Positions 17,151 to 27,339 are shown, counted from the stretch's first letter. The stretch is DNA of 64,000 nucleotides from Treponema socranskii subsp. paredis ATCC 35535 (GCA_000413015.1 KE332516.1:372001-436000); one strand, 5' to 3'. The notes: generated by a model from the letters alone, not told the origin. Translations and numbers: made by a program.

Positions 17151-18608
17151 TTATTTTACGACGATAAAGCCGTTTCTTTTTTCCGATTTGACGGCATCGG
17201 TAAGCTCGCCGCTGATATCTTCAAAATTGCATTCCATACCGTCGAGCGAAGCTTCGATCCGATCGACATCTTCGGTCGCAGCTGCAGGCTCGCGTTCGAT
17301 CATCTCCAGCATGTGCAGAACATGATTGAATATCTGCGACAGGATGACGAGCTCCTGCTGCGGATAGCGCTCGAGATTTGCGGCAAAGCGGTCGATTTCC
17401 AACACGAGCTGATTCGCCTTCCGATACAACGCAAGCGCGCGGCGGCGCAGCGGCCCGATATAAAAATCGGCAAACCAGTTGTAATCTTTTTTTATTATAG
17501 CGTGGCACGAATCGATATGCAACAAAAGAATTTTCCGCTCTTCGGGTTTTAAATGAACGCCGTCCGGCAAAATCCGATTGAGAATGAGGTCGGGATCGTA
17601 TTTTTTTTCGAAAAGCTGATCTTCTATATAGGCGTCGAAAACAAAATCGGGAGCGGCCAAATCTTCGAACATCCGGCCGCAGGCATCCGCGTCGGCGTTC
17701 AAAAAATTATTCCATTTTCCGACGGCGGGAACTTCTTCTCCCGCTTTCCATATACGCGTTTCAACACCGAACGGCTCATAGGCGACTTTGCGGCTTTGCT
17801 GAAGCAATTCTTCTACCGAACCGCAGTGTACCGTACACAAAGCTTTGCCGTCGTCGAGGAAAACGCATGCGAGCTGTTCTTCGATCGATGCGCAGGGACC
17901 TGCGTCATCAAAACTTTCAAGGAGATCCGATTCGAGTCTGTCATACCAATTTTGCCGTTCGAGGTCGTCGGCTTGCATGCGCATCGGATTTTCATCGCGC
18001 TTTACCGGCATGACTTCGATTTGTCCGAAATCCCAATCGACGACGCGGCACAAAATGCGGTCTCCGTATTTGAAGCCGCAGTATTTGACAAGGGGCTCAA
18101 GGGAATTGACCGTAAGACGCACTTCGGACGGCAGCTCAAAATCCTGAGATGCCAAATCGATTCCTTCGTTCGCAGGATCGGAAGCGATATATTGAGAAGC
18201 GAATTCGGAACCGTAGAGCGCAAAGAGATCGGCTGCATCGGGGCTTGCAAAAGTCACAATTTTATGCGGAAGCACTTCGCCTTTGTACGTAAAAGTAAGC
18301 GACGACGGAAGCATTTCGGGATCGACGAAAGGCATACACCTCGCTCCCGCCGCAAAACACTTTTGTTCGACTTCGCCTCGAGTCGGCTTAAAGCTGAACC
18401 AACGATTCGAAAAGGCGCCCGCTCTTGTGATATACAGCCCGTCGTCCAGCATAAAAACGCAATCGCTTGCAGCGAGGTAATCTTCGCATATCTTACGAGT
18501 CGTCCGCATACCCATTTTGCCGAGCATGCGTACAAAATCCTTATCGGAAAAAACTTCGCGGTATGTTCTGAGAAATCTGTCGATAAGGGTTTTTGCCTGT
18601 GCTTTCAT
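17151..18608 (-). CDS. Unknown conserved-looking cytoplasmic protein
   Basis: I do not recognise a family for this 485-residue protein. It has no signal peptide and no membrane segment, has evenly distributed acidic and basic residues and looks like a real soluble protein: codon use matches the neighbours, and the frame is full-length with a start following the CBS-ACT gene by 52 bases. The middle carries several cysteines (for example CGFKYGDRILCRVVDWDFG) and the C-terminal 130 residues are helical (LLLHIDSCHAIIKK, then LALYRKANQLVLEIDRF). It lies in the same orientation between the CBS-ACT protein and transketolase, about 110 bases from the latter, so it may be in one transcription unit with either. 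Confidence 0.75.
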   Translation of the reverse strand: MKAQAKTLIDRFLRTYREVFSDKDFVRMLGKMGMRTTRKICEDYLAASDCVFMLDDGLYITRAGAFSNRWFSFKPTRGEVEQKCFAAGARCMPFVDPEMLPSSLTFTYKGEVLPHKIVTFASPDAADLFALYGSEFASQYIASDPANEGIDLASQDFELPSEVRLTVNSLEPLVKYCGFKYGDRILCRVVDWDFGQIEVMPVKRDENPMRMQADDLERQNWYDRLESDLLESFDDAGPCASIEEQLACVFLDDGKALCTVHCGSVEELLQQSRKVAYEPFGVETRIWKAGEEVPAVGKWNNFLNADADACGRMFEDLAAPDFVFDAYIEDQLFEKKYDPDLILNRILPDGVHLKPEERKILLLHIDSCHAIIKKDYNWFADFYIGPLRRRALALYRKANQLVLEIDRFAANLERYPQQELVILSQIFNHVLHMLEMIEREPAAATEDVDRIEASLDGMECNFEDISGELTDAVKSEKRNGFIVVK

Positions 18609-18660
18609 CTTTTATAAAATACTGACAGTCCGCCGCAAAAGCAAATCTTTACGCGCTCGG

Positions 18661-19305
18661 TCACACGACGCGGATATCTTCCACCGAAACGCCGCAGTCC
18701 GAAAGTACCGATTGCATCTTTTCGAGCGTTATATCGGTCGCTTTTATCGTGAGACGGCGCACGCCGGGTTCTTTCAGTTCGTCGGTAACGACGGAAACGA
18801 TATTGCCGTTGAACGCCGCTATCTTTTCGGCGATCTTTGCAAGCCGGCCGGGCTTATCGGCGCTGCTTATCGTCACGCGCACGCCTTCGTGGCGGGCGCC
18901 GAACATATTGGTAAACAGGTGAAAGAGATCGCTTTCCGTCACGATACCGATGAGGATATCGTCTTTCATAACCGGAAGACATCCGATTTGATTGTCGACC
19001 ATGATGCGCGCCGCTTCTTCGACGATTTCGTTTTCGGAAACCGTTACGACTTTTTTCGTCATGACTTTTTCGACGGTGAGTTTGGAAAGCAGATAGCCGA
19101 TTTCATACATATCGAGAGTGGTCGCATCGGACGGACCGGCTTTTGCCAAATCGTTTTTTGTGATGATGCCGGCAAGTCTGTCGTTTTTATCGATGACGGG
19201 CAGCTTGTTGATAGCCTTTTTCGTCATAAGCGCTTTAGCTTCCGTAAGCGTCGTTTCCGGAGAAACGTACACAGGGTTTCGCGTCATCACATCTTTTACA
19301 ATCAT
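18661..19305 (-). CDS. CBS-domain pair plus ACT domain protein (AcuB-like)
   Basis: The product has 214 residues. Two CBS motifs span about 1-130: VKDVMTRNPVYVSPETTLTE, LPVIDKNDRLAGIITKNDL, then VEKVMTKKVVTVSENEIVEE and LPVMKDDILIGIVTESDL. The last 75 residues form an ACT fold (VRVTISSADKPGRLAKIAEK). CBS pairs bind adenine nucleotides and ACT domains often bind amino acids, so this is a likely small-molecule sensor; AcuB of Bacillus has the same layout. It follows livF with about 100 bases between, fitting a link to amino acid supply, but the partner is unknown. Confidence 0.85.
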   Translation of the reverse strand: MIVKDVMTRNPVYVSPETTLTEAKALMTKKAINKLPVIDKNDRLAGIITKNDLAKAGPSDATTLDMYEIGYLLSKLTVEKVMTKKVVTVSENEIVEEAARIMVDNQIGCLPVMKDDILIGIVTESDLFHLFTNMFGARHEGVRVTISSADKPGRLAKIAEKIAAFNGNIVSVVTDELKEPGVRRLTIKATDITLEKMQSVLSDCGVSVEDIRVV

Positions 19306-19405
19306 ACAAATCCTCCTGCACCTGCTTAGTATTATAACACATTCCGCGCGATTTTACCGCCATGCTGAGATTTTTTTTATGAGCCGCCGGTCGCGCGTGA
19401 TGATT

Positions 19406-20119
19406 TCAGCCGCCGAGGTAAGCCGCTTTTACCGCAGGATCGGCAGCGAGATCGGCCGCTTTACCGCTCGTCGATATTGTACCCGTTTCAAGGATGTACG
19501 CGCGGTCGGCAACGGAAAGCGCTTTATACGCGTTTTGTTCGACCAGCAAAATTGTCATCCCTTCCGCGCTGATTTTTTTAATGATCGAAAAGATTTCATC
19601 GACGAGGATCGGCGCAAGCCCCATGGAAGGTTCGTCGAGCAAAAGCAGTTTCGGAGAAGCCATGAGAGCGCGCCCCATCGCGAGCATCTGCTGCTCTCCT
19701 CCGGAAAGCGTTCCCGCATTTTGCTTTAAGCGTTCTTTTAAGCGCGGAAAAAGCTCGAACACTTTTTCCGTATCGCGCCGGATTTCCGCTTTGTCGCGCC
19801 GCAAATAGGCGCCGAGTTCGAGGTTTTCGCGCACCGAAAGGTTTTGAAAAATACGCCGGCCTTCCGGCACCTGAATCAAACGGCGCTCGACGATTTTGTC
19901 GGGCGCGCAATCGGTTATGTCTTCTCCGTCGAAAAAAACGCTTCCCGCATCCTTTTTCAAAATGTTCGAAACTGCGTGCAGCGTCGTCGTTTTTCCCGCG
20001 CCGTTCGATCCTATCAGCGTGATGACTTCTTTGTTTTCGACCGAAAAGGAAATATCGTGCAGCGCTTTGATCGCGCCGTATGAGACGGTGAGATTTTTAA
20101 CTTCGAGCAGCGTACTCAT
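19406..20119 (-). CDS. livF: Branched-chain amino acid ABC transporter ATPase LivF
   Basis: This 237-residue ATPase is the second nucleotide-binding subunit of the Liv (HAAT) importer. Walker A is GSNGAGKTTTL (about residues 38-48), the signature is LSGGEQQMLAMGRAL, Walker B is LLLLDEPSMGLAP and the H-loop is LLVEQNAYKAL. The QNAYKALSVADRAYILETG stretch is characteristic of LivF and distinguishes it from LivG. It is the last gene of the operon, 39 bases after livG. Specificity is probably for leucine, isoleucine or valine, though HAAT-family importers may carry other amino acids, amides or urea. Confidence 0.92.
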   Translation of the reverse strand: MSTLLEVKNLTVSYGAIKALHDISFSVENKEVITLIGSNGAGKTTTLHAVSNILKKDAGSVFFDGEDITDCAPDKIVERRLIQVPEGRRIFQNLSVRENLELGAYLRRDKAEIRRDTEKVFELFPRLKERLKQNAGTLSGGEQQMLAMGRALMASPKLLLLDEPSMGLAPILVDEIFSIIKKISAEGMTILLVEQNAYKALSVADRAYILETGTISTSGKAADLAADPAVKAAYLGG

Positions 20120-20158
20120 CGTACCCCCTTACAAAAATTAATAAAAATCGATTCTCTT

Positions 20159-20956
20159 TTACGACGCGTCCCGGCCGAGATAGGCTTTGATGACCTGCGG
20201 ATTCGTCCGAATCTCTTCCGGCTTTCCTTCCGCAATGACGCGGCCGTAATCGAGCACCATGATATGTTCGCAGATTCCCATGACGAGTTTCATATCGTGT
20301 TCGATGAGTAAAATCGTCAAATCGAATTCCTTTCTGATAAAATCGATCATACGCATGAGTTCCGCCGTTTCCTGCGGATTCATTCCGGCCGCCGGTTCGT
20401 CAAGCAAAAGCAGCTTCGGCTTCGACGCAAGGGCGCGCGCGATTTCCAGTTTGCGCTGTTCGCCGTACGGCAGATTACGCGCGAGCGAGTCTTTTTTGCC
20501 GTCGATTTTAAACAGCTGCAAAAGGTGCATCGCCCGTTCGCTCATCATTTTTTCGTCACGCCTGTACTTCGGAGTACGAAGCAGTACGTCGAACGGAGAA
20601 ACCGTACGCGACGAGTGCAGCGCGATGCGCACGTTGTCGATCACCGAAAGATTTCCGAAAAGCCTGATGTTTTGAAAGGTGCGCGCAATACCTATCGCAT
20701 TGAGCTCGGCGGGCTTCATTTTATTTATGATGCGGACTTTGCCGTTTTTATCCCAAAACGAAAGCTGTCCCGAAGTCGGCGTATAGATACCGCTGATCAT
20801 ATTGAACAGCGTCGTCTTACCTGCGCCGTTCGGGCCGATCAAACCGTAGAGCCCTCCTTCACGCAATTCGCACGAAAATTCGCTCACCGCGCACAAACCG
20901 CCGAAAATGATCGAAACGTCGGTTGCTTCGAGCACGAGTTTTTTTTCATCAGCCAT
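20159..20956 (-). CDS. livG: Branched-chain amino acid ABC transporter ATPase LivG
   Basis: This 265-residue ATPase pairs with LivF. Walker A is GPNGAGKTTLFNMISG (about residues 40-55), the LivG-type sequence ARTFQNIRLFGNLSVIDNV follows, the signature region is NLPYGEQRKLEIARAL, and Walker B is LLLLDEPAAGMNP, with LLIEHDMKLVMGICEHIMVLDYG at the H-loop. I start it at MADEKK (20956), which overlaps the livM end by eight bases, typical for coupled translation; longer upstream extension would be inside livM. Confidence 0.92.
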   Translation of the reverse strand: MADEKKLVLEATDVSIIFGGLCAVSEFSCELREGGLYGLIGPNGAGKTTLFNMISGIYTPTSGQLSFWDKNGKVRIINKMKPAELNAIGIARTFQNIRLFGNLSVIDNVRIALHSSRTVSPFDVLLRTPKYRRDEKMMSERAMHLLQLFKIDGKKDSLARNLPYGEQRKLEIARALASKPKLLLLDEPAAGMNPQETAELMRMIDFIRKEFDLTILLIEHDMKLVMGICEHIMVLDYGRVIAEGKPEEIRTNPQVIKAYLGRDAS

Positions 20957-21944
20957 TGTGAGCCTCCGTTTTTTTGCCGCGCGCGAGGATCGAAGCGATT
21001 TTATCGAAGGTGCGGACAAATGAAAATTCTTTCATCCCCATGAGTCCCTGCGGACGGAATATCATCACGATAATGAGGATGACAGGGTAAATGAGCAGGC
21101 GGTAGTTTTGCAAAAAGCGTAAAAACTCCTGTACATAGGTGAGCACAAAGGCCGCAAGCACGCTTCCGGTCGTCGAACCCATGCCGCCGAGTACGACGAA
21201 GATGAGATAGTCGATGCTTTTCGTAAACGACGCCTGGTCGGGTTTTACGAATCCGATAAAAGGCGCATAGAGCGCTCCGCCGATACCCGCGATAAAAGAA
21301 GCGACGACGAAACCGAGCATCTTGTATTTAAACACGTCGATGCCCGCAGCATTCGCGGCGATTTCGTCTTCACGCACGGCAAGGATCGCGCGTCCGTAAG
21401 TCGAACGTATAAAGTTCTGCACCGAAACGATGAGGGCAACAAGCGTTCCGACGATGACCGTATAGGCGAGCGCGGGATTGAGGGCGAGCACAGTCGGAAA
21501 CTGTTTACCGTTCGGGCCGCCCGTCCATTGTTTTAAATTGACGAGTACGACGCGGATTATTTCACCGAAGCCGAGCGTTACGATCGCAAGGTAATCGCCT
21601 TCGAGTTTGAGCGTCGGAAAGCCGATGAGAAATCCGAAAAACGACGTAAGGATACCGGCGAAAACGATCGAAAGGGGCAGCGGTACCTGTGCGTTCGTCG
21701 AAAGCAAAATCGTCGCGTATGCACCGATCGCCATAAAGCCCGCCTGCCCGAGCGACAGCTGCCCCGTGATGCCGCAAATCATATTGACGCTGAGCGCCAT
21801 GATCGCGTTGACCGCCGACAGCGTGAGTATTTGCGCGGTATAGGCGTCGATGATTTCCAAGCGTATGAGGAGGGCGGGAAGCGCGACGGCAAGCAGCGCG
21901 CACACACCCGGAACGAGCATATTTTTCAGCAGTTTATCTTTCAT
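20949..21944 (-). CDS. livM: Branched-chain amino acid ABC transporter permease LivM
   Basis: The product has 331 residues with about eight membrane segments. The family signature ICGITGQLSLGQAGFMAIGAY lies near residues 55-75 and the ATPase-contacting loop AVREDEIAANAAGIDVFKYK near 205-225, with FVLGGMGSTTGSVLAAF late. It forms the pore with LivH. The ATG at 21944 has GGAG 11 bases upstream; a GTG 21 bases earlier is the alternative. The C-terminal tail has a basic stretch and overlaps livG. Confidence 0.9.
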   Translation of the reverse strand: MKDKLLKNMLVPGVCALLAVALPALLIRLEIIDAYTAQILTLSAVNAIMALSVNMICGITGQLSLGQAGFMAIGAYATILLSTNAQVPLPLSIVFAGILTSFFGFLIGFPTLKLEGDYLAIVTLGFGEIIRVVLVNLKQWTGGPNGKQFPTVLALNPALAYTVIVGTLVALIVSVQNFIRSTYGRAILAVREDEIAANAAGIDVFKYKMLGFVVASFIAGIGGALYAPFIGFVKPDQASFTKSIDYLIFVVLGGMGSTTGSVLAAFVLTYVQEFLRFLQNYRLLIYPVILIIVMIFRPQGLMGMKEFSFVRTFDKIASILARGKKTEAHNG

Positions 21945-21974
21945 AATTATTAAATCTCCGTACACGCAAGCGCA

Positions 21975-22898
21975 TCACACTTTTACCGTGCGGCTCTTTC
22001 CGAATATACCCGACGGCTTTACCAAAAGGACGATTATTAAAATGGAAAAGGAAATCGCGTCCGCATACTGCGACGAGAGAAAGCCCTTTGTGAGCGTTTC
22101 CGCGATGCCGAGCAGGATGCCTCCGAACATCGCGCCGGGAATCGAACCGATACCGCCGAGAACAGCCGCGATAAATGCTTTGAGACCGGGCATATACCCC
22201 ATCATCGGATCGACTTGCGGATAGGCGGTCGCATACAAAACGCCGCCCGCACCTGCGAGGATCGAGCCGATAACGAAAGTGACCGCGATAATGCGGTTGA
22301 CGCTGATCCCCATCAAAGAAGCGGCCTGCATATCGAATGAAACGGCCTGCATCGCTTTGCCGGTCTTCGTCCTGTTTACGATATAATTTAAAACGATCAT
22401 CAAAAACGCGCTCGATGCGATGACGATACACTGGATATTCGATACGGCAAGAGAGCCGAATAAAAAGTTTTTTACCGCAATCGTCGGAAACTGGCGAGGA
22501 TCGGGACCGACGAAGGGCAGCACACGCATCGTATTCTGCAAGATGAGTTCGACCGCGATCGCCGTGATAAGCGAATTGAGGCGCGGAGCCGAGCGGAGCG
22601 GACGGTAGGCAAAGCGCTCGATGACGAGCGAAAGCAGGGCGCAAACTACCATAGCCGCGGCGAACGCAAGCACGAGGCTTACGGGAGTGACGCTTGCTGC
22701 GACCGAAGGCGCGGATCCGAGCGCGACAAGCACGAAGTAGCCCGCGTACGCTCCCATCATGACGACGTCGCCGTGAGCAAAATTGATAAGTTTTACAATG
22801 CCGTAAACCATCGTATAGCCGAGCGCGATGAGAGCGTAGATGCTGCCGAGCGAAAGCCCGTTGATGAGCTGCTGTAAAAACAGTAAACCGTTATTCAT
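21975..22898 (-). CDS. livH: Branched-chain amino acid ABC transporter permease LivH
   Basis: This 307-residue membrane protein has about eight hydrophobic segments. Hallmarks are NGLSLGSIYALIALGYTMVY (about residues 13-32), KLINFAHGDVVMMGAY (about 37-52), FDMQAASLMGISVNRI (ATPase contact) and AVLGGIGSIPGAMFGG. It is preceded by AGGAA seven bases before the ATG. A 371-base gap with a terminator separates it from the binding protein gene upstream, so livHMGF may be expressed at a lower level than livJ. Confidence 0.92.
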   Translation of the reverse strand: MNNGLLFLQQLINGLSLGSIYALIALGYTMVYGIVKLINFAHGDVVMMGAYAGYFVLVALGSAPSVAASVTPVSLVLAFAAAMVVCALLSLVIERFAYRPLRSAPRLNSLITAIAVELILQNTMRVLPFVGPDPRQFPTIAVKNFLFGSLAVSNIQCIVIASSAFLMIVLNYIVNRTKTGKAMQAVSFDMQAASLMGISVNRIIAVTFVIGSILAGAGGVLYATAYPQVDPMMGYMPGLKAFIAAVLGGIGSIPGAMFGGILLGIAETLTKGFLSSQYADAISFSILIIVLLVKPSGIFGKSRTVKV

Positions 22899-23269
22899 AG
22901 CCGATTCCTAAACCTTTTCCAACCTTTTTATTTTCTGTATTAAACGGTAAGTTTTACAGTACCATATCCGCGCCGATTATTCAATAAAACGCTCATTAAT
23001 AATTATATCCTGAATATCGAGTTTTGAAAGTATTATCTAAATAAAAGATATGCTTTCAGCGAGAACCCGTCAGCTTAGCCGCGGTCGAGCTTTTAGGGTA
23101 GATTTCCGTAAGCATAACGCTCGAAACGGCACGCTGCCGGAACCTCGCCTCCGCACAATTTTATTTGCTTTCAAAACTCGCCATTTAGTTGCTATCCGAA
23201 ACAAAAGGAAAATAAAAAAGGCGCCGGCTTCGCAAAGGAAGGGGCGCCTCTTGCCGTACAAAAAAAGCC
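22899..23269. other. 371-base livJ-livH spacer
   Basis: The spacer contains the livJ terminator at 23211-23250 and an AT-rich stretch with TTATTCAATAAAACGC and TTAATAATTATATCC near 22980-23010, which may hold a promoter for livHMGF. I see no gene in it. Confidence 0.5.
23211..23250 (-). terminator. Terminator/attenuator after livJ
   Basis: On the minus strand GGCGCC (23248-23243) pairs with GGCGCC (23225-23220) across a 17-base loop and is followed by a T-run. It sits 20 bases after the livJ stop and probably sets excess binding protein over permease. Confidence 0.75.
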
Positions 23270-24415
23270 TTAGGGATTGACCGTCGTCTTATACACGCTC
23301 GCCAATTTTCCGTCCGCTCCGCGCACGAGTTCGAGCATGACCGCGGATTTGACGGGATTGTGCCGGACATCGAAAGTCAAGTGCCCCGTAACGTAATCGC
23401 CGTCCGTCTGCTCAAGAGCCGAGCGGACGGAAGCGACGTCGAGGGTTCCGGCTTTTACGATCGCATCGCGCAGCATGTACACGCTGTCGTAGCCGAGAGC
23501 CGCAAACGCGTTGGGCGCGGAATTGTATTTTGTCTTGAAAGATGAAACGAATTTCCGAACCGCAGGAACTTCCGAATCGACGGCATAGTGATTCGAATAA
23601 AATCCGTTGAGCACTTCGTCGCCTGCGTTTCCGGACAGTCCGTCCCATCCGTCCCCGCCGACGATGGGCGTCGTTATGCCCTGCATGCGAAGCTGGCGCG
23701 CGATGAGCGCGACCGTACCGTAGTAATCGGGAATATAGACGACATCGGGTGCCGCGTTTTTGATTTTCGTAAGCTGCGCATTGAAATCCTTATCGCCGGT
23801 CGAATACGATTCGCGCGCGACGACCGTTCCGCCGCCGGCTTCAAATGCTTTGACGAAATTTTCTTCAAGCCCGACGGAATAATCGTTTTGAATATCGTAC
23901 AAAACGGCGGCGCGCTTTGCACCGAGCGTTTCGGTTGCGAATTTGCCGCCGACCGTTCCCTGAAAGGGATCGATAAAACACGCGCGGAAAATATAATCGC
24001 CCGCATCGGTGATCGCCGGAGCCGTCGCCGCCGGTGCGATTTGAATGACGTGCCCTGCCTGTGCAAGCGTCGTCACCGCCTGTACGCAGCCTGACGTCAG
24101 CGAACCGATAATGAATTTGACTTTATCTTTCGTCGTCAATTTTTTGAACGCGTTGACGCTCTTGTCGGGCTTGCCTTCATCGTCTTCTCCGATAAGAACG
24201 ATTTTTTTGCCGTTTACGCCGCCCGCTTCGTTTATTTCATCGATAGCAAGGTCGATGCCTTTTTTACATTCGACGCCGTATACGGCGACGTCTCCCGACA
24301 GCGGAAAGATGCCGCCTATATTAATCGTATCGCTTTCGCTTTTGGAACAGCCCGACGCAAAAAGCGCCAAAGCCGCAGCAAGCACAAAACCTGCACATTT
24401 ACCGAGCATTTTCAT
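23270..24415 (-). CDS. livJ: Branched-chain amino acid ABC transporter substrate-binding lipoprotein
   Basis: This 381-residue lipoprotein has the signal FVLAAALALFASGCSKS with lipobox ASGC, so it is anchored in the periplasm. It has the type I periplasmic-binding fold of Leu/Ile/Val-binding proteins: IGGIFPLSGDVAVYGVE, GVNGKKIVLIGEDDEGKPD, FIIGSLTSGCVQAVTTLAQ and AAVLYDIQNDYSVGLEENFV. It presents the ligand to LivHM. Start chosen at 24415 with GGAGG eight bases upstream. First gene of the operon. Confidence 0.92.
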   Translation of the reverse strand: MKMLGKCAGFVLAAALALFASGCSKSESDTINIGGIFPLSGDVAVYGVECKKGIDLAIDEINEAGGVNGKKIVLIGEDDEGKPDKSVNAFKKLTTKDKVKFIIGSLTSGCVQAVTTLAQAGHVIQIAPAATAPAITDAGDYIFRACFIDPFQGTVGGKFATETLGAKRAAVLYDIQNDYSVGLEENFVKAFEAGGGTVVARESYSTGDKDFNAQLTKIKNAAPDVVYIPDYYGTVALIARQLRMQGITTPIVGGDGWDGLSGNAGDEVLNGFYSNHYAVDSEVPAVRKFVSSFKTKYNSAPNAFAALGYDSVYMLRDAIVKAGTLDVASVRSALEQTDGDYVTGHLTFDVRHNPVKSAVMLELVRGADGKLASVYKTTVNP

Positions 24416-24514
24416 ATCGAATACCTCCAAGGTAGAACCTTAAGCACGAATAAATATATTCAAAAATACTAAAGTTTGTCAAGCGCGCTGTAAGTGCGTT
24501 TCGCCGCGCACAGA

Positions 24515-24585
24515 CAGAGCAAGCGCATTAAAAACCATATTCACTAAAAACAATGGTACCACAAAAAATCGACTGCACACGACCG
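24515..24585 (+). repeat. Minor dispersed repeat GCAT...CTAAAAA...CGACTGC, copy 1
   Basis: Common points with 60897-60952 and 55915-55975 are GCAT, then ATTC-CTAAAAA, then AAAAA-TCGACTGC. The three copies lie in intergenic DNA and their similarity is imperfect. The rest of the 250-base gap between ftsH and livJ shows no gene. Confidence 0.35.
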
Positions 24586-24667
24586 CAGCAATCCGGCAGA
24601 GCTTGTACACGCGCTGCGATAAGCTGCCGCAAACTGAGGAAGAAAACTTCACACCCCGCCGCCGAGC

Positions 24668-26698
24668 CTACACGCGTTTTGCCGATTTTTTTGCGGAGGA
24701 CTTTGAAGCGTCTTGGAGCGCTTTTGCGTGCGCTTCCGCTTTGACGATATCTTCGAATTCTTTGCCGTCCATCGTTTCTTTTTCGAGCAAATATTTCGCA
24801 ATGTATTCGAGCAGCTCGCGGTGCTTTTTCAAAAGCGCGACGACGGATTTATAGCGCTCGGCCATGACGCGCGCGATCTCTTCGTCGATGTATTTTTGCG
24901 TTTCTTCGGAATATTCGCGCACAAGCTGCGGTTCGGTAGCCCCGTATCCCTGCCCCGATTTTCCGAGCGTAACGTTTTTGAATCGTTCGCTCATACCGTA
25001 ATCGGTGATCATTTTGCGGATCGTATCGGTTGCGCGCTGAATATCGTTTGCGGCTCCGGTCGAAATCTCGTCGAAAATAACCTGTTCGGCAGCCCGTCCT
25101 CCGAGGAGCACGTCGACTTCGTTGATCAAATCGCGTTTCGTCTGCAGCGTTTTTTCTTCTTCTTCGCGGTACTGCGTAAAACCGCCGATACCGTGAGAGC
25201 GGGGAACGACGGTAATCTTGTTGACCGGCGGATAATCGGGCGTAAAAGCGCCGACGAGCGCGTGCCCCGTTTCGTGGAACGCGACGATCTGCCGCTCTTT
25301 TTCGTTTTCCTTGCGCGTCTTTTTTTTGAGACCGATGCTCACTTTGTCGATCGCGTCGTTAAAATCGGCCATAGTCACTTTTGCGTGCCCGTTGCGTACG
25401 GCAAGGAGTGCCGCTTCGTTTACGACGTTCGCGAGATCCGCGCCCGCAAAACCTATCGTACCGTGAGCGAGGGATTCGAAATCGACATCGGAATCGAGTT
25501 TGACGTTTTTCGCATGGATGCGCAAAATCTCTTCCCTGCCCTTGACGTCGGGACGTTCGACGGGCACTTGGCGGTCAAAGCGGCCGGGACGCAAAAGCGC
25601 GGGATCGAGTATGTCGGGGCGGTTCGTCGCCGCTAAAATGATCAATCCTTTTTCGTTATCGAAACCGTCCATTTCGACGAGGAGCTGGTTGAGCGTCTGT
25701 TCGCGTTCGTCGTTGCCGCCGAGATTGTTCATGCGGCTTTTGCCGATCGCATCGAGTTCGTCGATAAAAATAATACACGGCGCTTTTTCCCGCGCTTGGC
25801 GGAAGAGGTCGCGCACACGGCTCGCACCGACGCCGACAAACATTTCTACGAAATCCGAACCGGAAATGCGGAAAAAGGGTACGCCCGCTTCTCCCGCTAC
25901 GGCGCGCGCAAGAAGCGTTTTTCCCGTACCCGGAGGCCCGACGAGCAGCACGCCCTTCGGAATCTTACCGCCGATGTCGGTGTATTTTTTCGGCTGCTTT
26001 AAAAAATCGACGACTTCGATGAGCTCCTCTTTCGCTTCGTCGACGCCCGCAACGTCGGAAAAACGCGTTTTCACTTTTCCCTCTTCGACGGCTTTTGCGC
26101 GCGACTGCCCCGCACCGAAAATGCTTCCCATACCGCCGCCCATGCCGCTTCCCATCTTTCGAAGCACTAAAAAATACATGATGAAAATAAAAACGATGGG
26201 GATGAGATTGGCGAGGATCGGAAGCAGATAACCGTTTTGCCGAAGCACGAATTTATAATCGACGCCCTTTTCGTTCATCAGATCGATAAGCCCTTCGCTC
26301 AGTCCCAGTACGCCGAGCGTTTTGTATTCCTGACGGCTGCGCGTTTGAACGGGAAAAAGCATATAGCCTTTCGAGCCCTGATCCGAAGACACTGAGCGTT
26401 CCGGCCCGTAGCCGGTAAAATACGTTTCACCGAGTTCGACCGAAACGATCTTTCCGTCTTCGATGAGACTGCGGAATTCCGAAAAATCGATAAGATTATC
26501 CGGCTTGGCCATAACGAACATATTGACCAGTGCAAGAACCGCAAGCACGAGAAGTATAAGAGCCCACAACGGAAAATGCGAGCGGTTATTGTTGTCGTCT
26601 TTTTTCTTTTTATCGTTGTCTTCCGGTCCGGCAAATTTGAAAAAATTGTACGGATCGTCTTTGTTGTCGTCTTTTTTATCGTCGATTTTATCGCTCAT
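24668..26698 (-). CDS. ftsH: ATP-dependent zinc metalloprotease FtsH
   Basis: This 676-residue membrane AAA+ protease degrades misfolded membrane proteins and short-lived regulators. An acidic/lysine N-terminal tail (about 1-45) precedes the first membrane segment ([20 protein letters not shown]); a periplasmic domain follows, then a second segment ([15 protein letters not shown]). The AAA module has [22 protein letters not shown] and the [23 protein letters not shown]; the protease zinc site is HETGH. Start MSDK at 26698 has GAGG upstream. The charged [10 protein letters not shown]-type tail is unusual but harmless-looking. It is divergent from fliS. Confidence 0.95.
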   Translation of the reverse strand: MSDKIDDKKDDNKDDPYNFFKFAGPEDNDKKKKDDNNNRSHFPLWALILLVLAVLALVNMFVMAKPDNLIDFSEFRSLIEDGKIVSVELGETYFTGYGPERSVSSDQGSKGYMLFPVQTRSRQEYKTLGVLGLSEGLIDLMNEKGVDYKFVLRQNGYLLPILANLIPIVFIFIMYFLVLRKMGSGMGGGMGSIFGAGQSRAKAVEEGKVKTRFSDVAGVDEAKEELIEVVDFLKQPKKYTDIGGKIPKGVLLVGPPGTGKTLLARAVAGEAGVPFFRISGSDFVEMFVGVGASRVRDLFRQAREKAPCIIFIDELDAIGKSRMNNLGGNDEREQTLNQLLVEMDGFDNEKGLIILAATNRPDILDPALLRPGRFDRQVPVERPDVKGREEILRIHAKNVKLDSDVDFESLAHGTIGFAGADLANVVNEAALLAVRNGHAKVTMADFNDAIDKVSIGLKKKTRKENEKERQIVAFHETGHALVGAFTPDYPPVNKITVVPRSHGIGGFTQYREEEEKTLQTKRDLINEVDVLLGGRAAEQVIFDEISTGAANDIQRATDTIRKMITDYGMSERFKNVTLGKSGQGYGATEPQLVREYSEETQKYIDEEIARVMAERYKSVVALLKKHRELLEYIAKYLLEKETMDGKEFEDIVKAEAHAKALQDASKSSAKKSAKRV

Positions 26699-26884
26699 CA
26701 AAAACCTCGCTGGGATACATTTCGGTACTTTAAATATACGAAATATCCTCCGGTTTGTCGACAGAAAAAATACTTCCTCCGAATAAATTTTTATATAAAG
26801 TTTCATTTTCAAATACCGATACTGATATACGGATGACTGTTATTTTCGGGAAATATTTGCTGCATGGGTACACGGAGGTTGAAC

Positions 26885-27325
26885 ATGGGCTATAATCAAG
26901 CGTATAATGCATATAAAAATACCAATATCCGCACGGCCAGTCAGGGGCACCTCGTCGTTTTGCTCTATGAAGGAGCGGTACGGCAGCTCTCGGCCGCTGC
27001 CGATATGTTCGATTCCGCGAATACCGTAAAAGCGCGCGATATCGAAAAGTTCAACAACTGTCTGCAAAAAGCGCAGGCGATCATTACGGAACTGCAAGTG
27101 TCGCTCGATATGGACAGGGGCGGAGAAATCGCAAAAAATCTCATGTCGCTGTACATATTTTTCAATAACGAACTCATGTCGGCAAACATCAACCGCGATA
27201 AAAAAAAGATCGATTTTGTACTGTCGATGATGACCGAACTTTCCGGCGCGTGGCGGCAGGCGGCAAACAGCACGGCAAATGCGCCGGCGGCGACGGTCGC
27301 AAATGCATTGAATATAGAAGGCTGA
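26885..27325 (+). CDS. fliS: Flagellar export chaperone FliS
   Basis: This 146-residue cytoplasmic helical chaperone binds the C-terminus of flagellin and prevents early polymerisation before export; in spirochaetes the flagella are periplasmic. The N-terminal NQAYNAYKNTNIRTASQGHL and VLLYEGAVRQL segments are the family signature, followed by KFNNCLQKAQAIITELQ and the GGEIAKNLMSLYIFFNN helix. ACGGAGG lies seven bases before the ATG. It is followed 14 bases later by a FlgN-like gene, as in many flagellar loci. Confidence 0.92.
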   Translation: MGYNQAYNAYKNTNIRTASQGHLVVLLYEGAVRQLSAAADMFDSANTVKARDIEKFNNCLQKAQAIITELQVSLDMDRGGEIAKNLMSLYIFFNNELMSANINRDKKKIDFVLSMMTELSGAWRQAANSTANAPAATVANALNIEG

Positions 27326-27339
27326 ACCGAGAGGTGATC

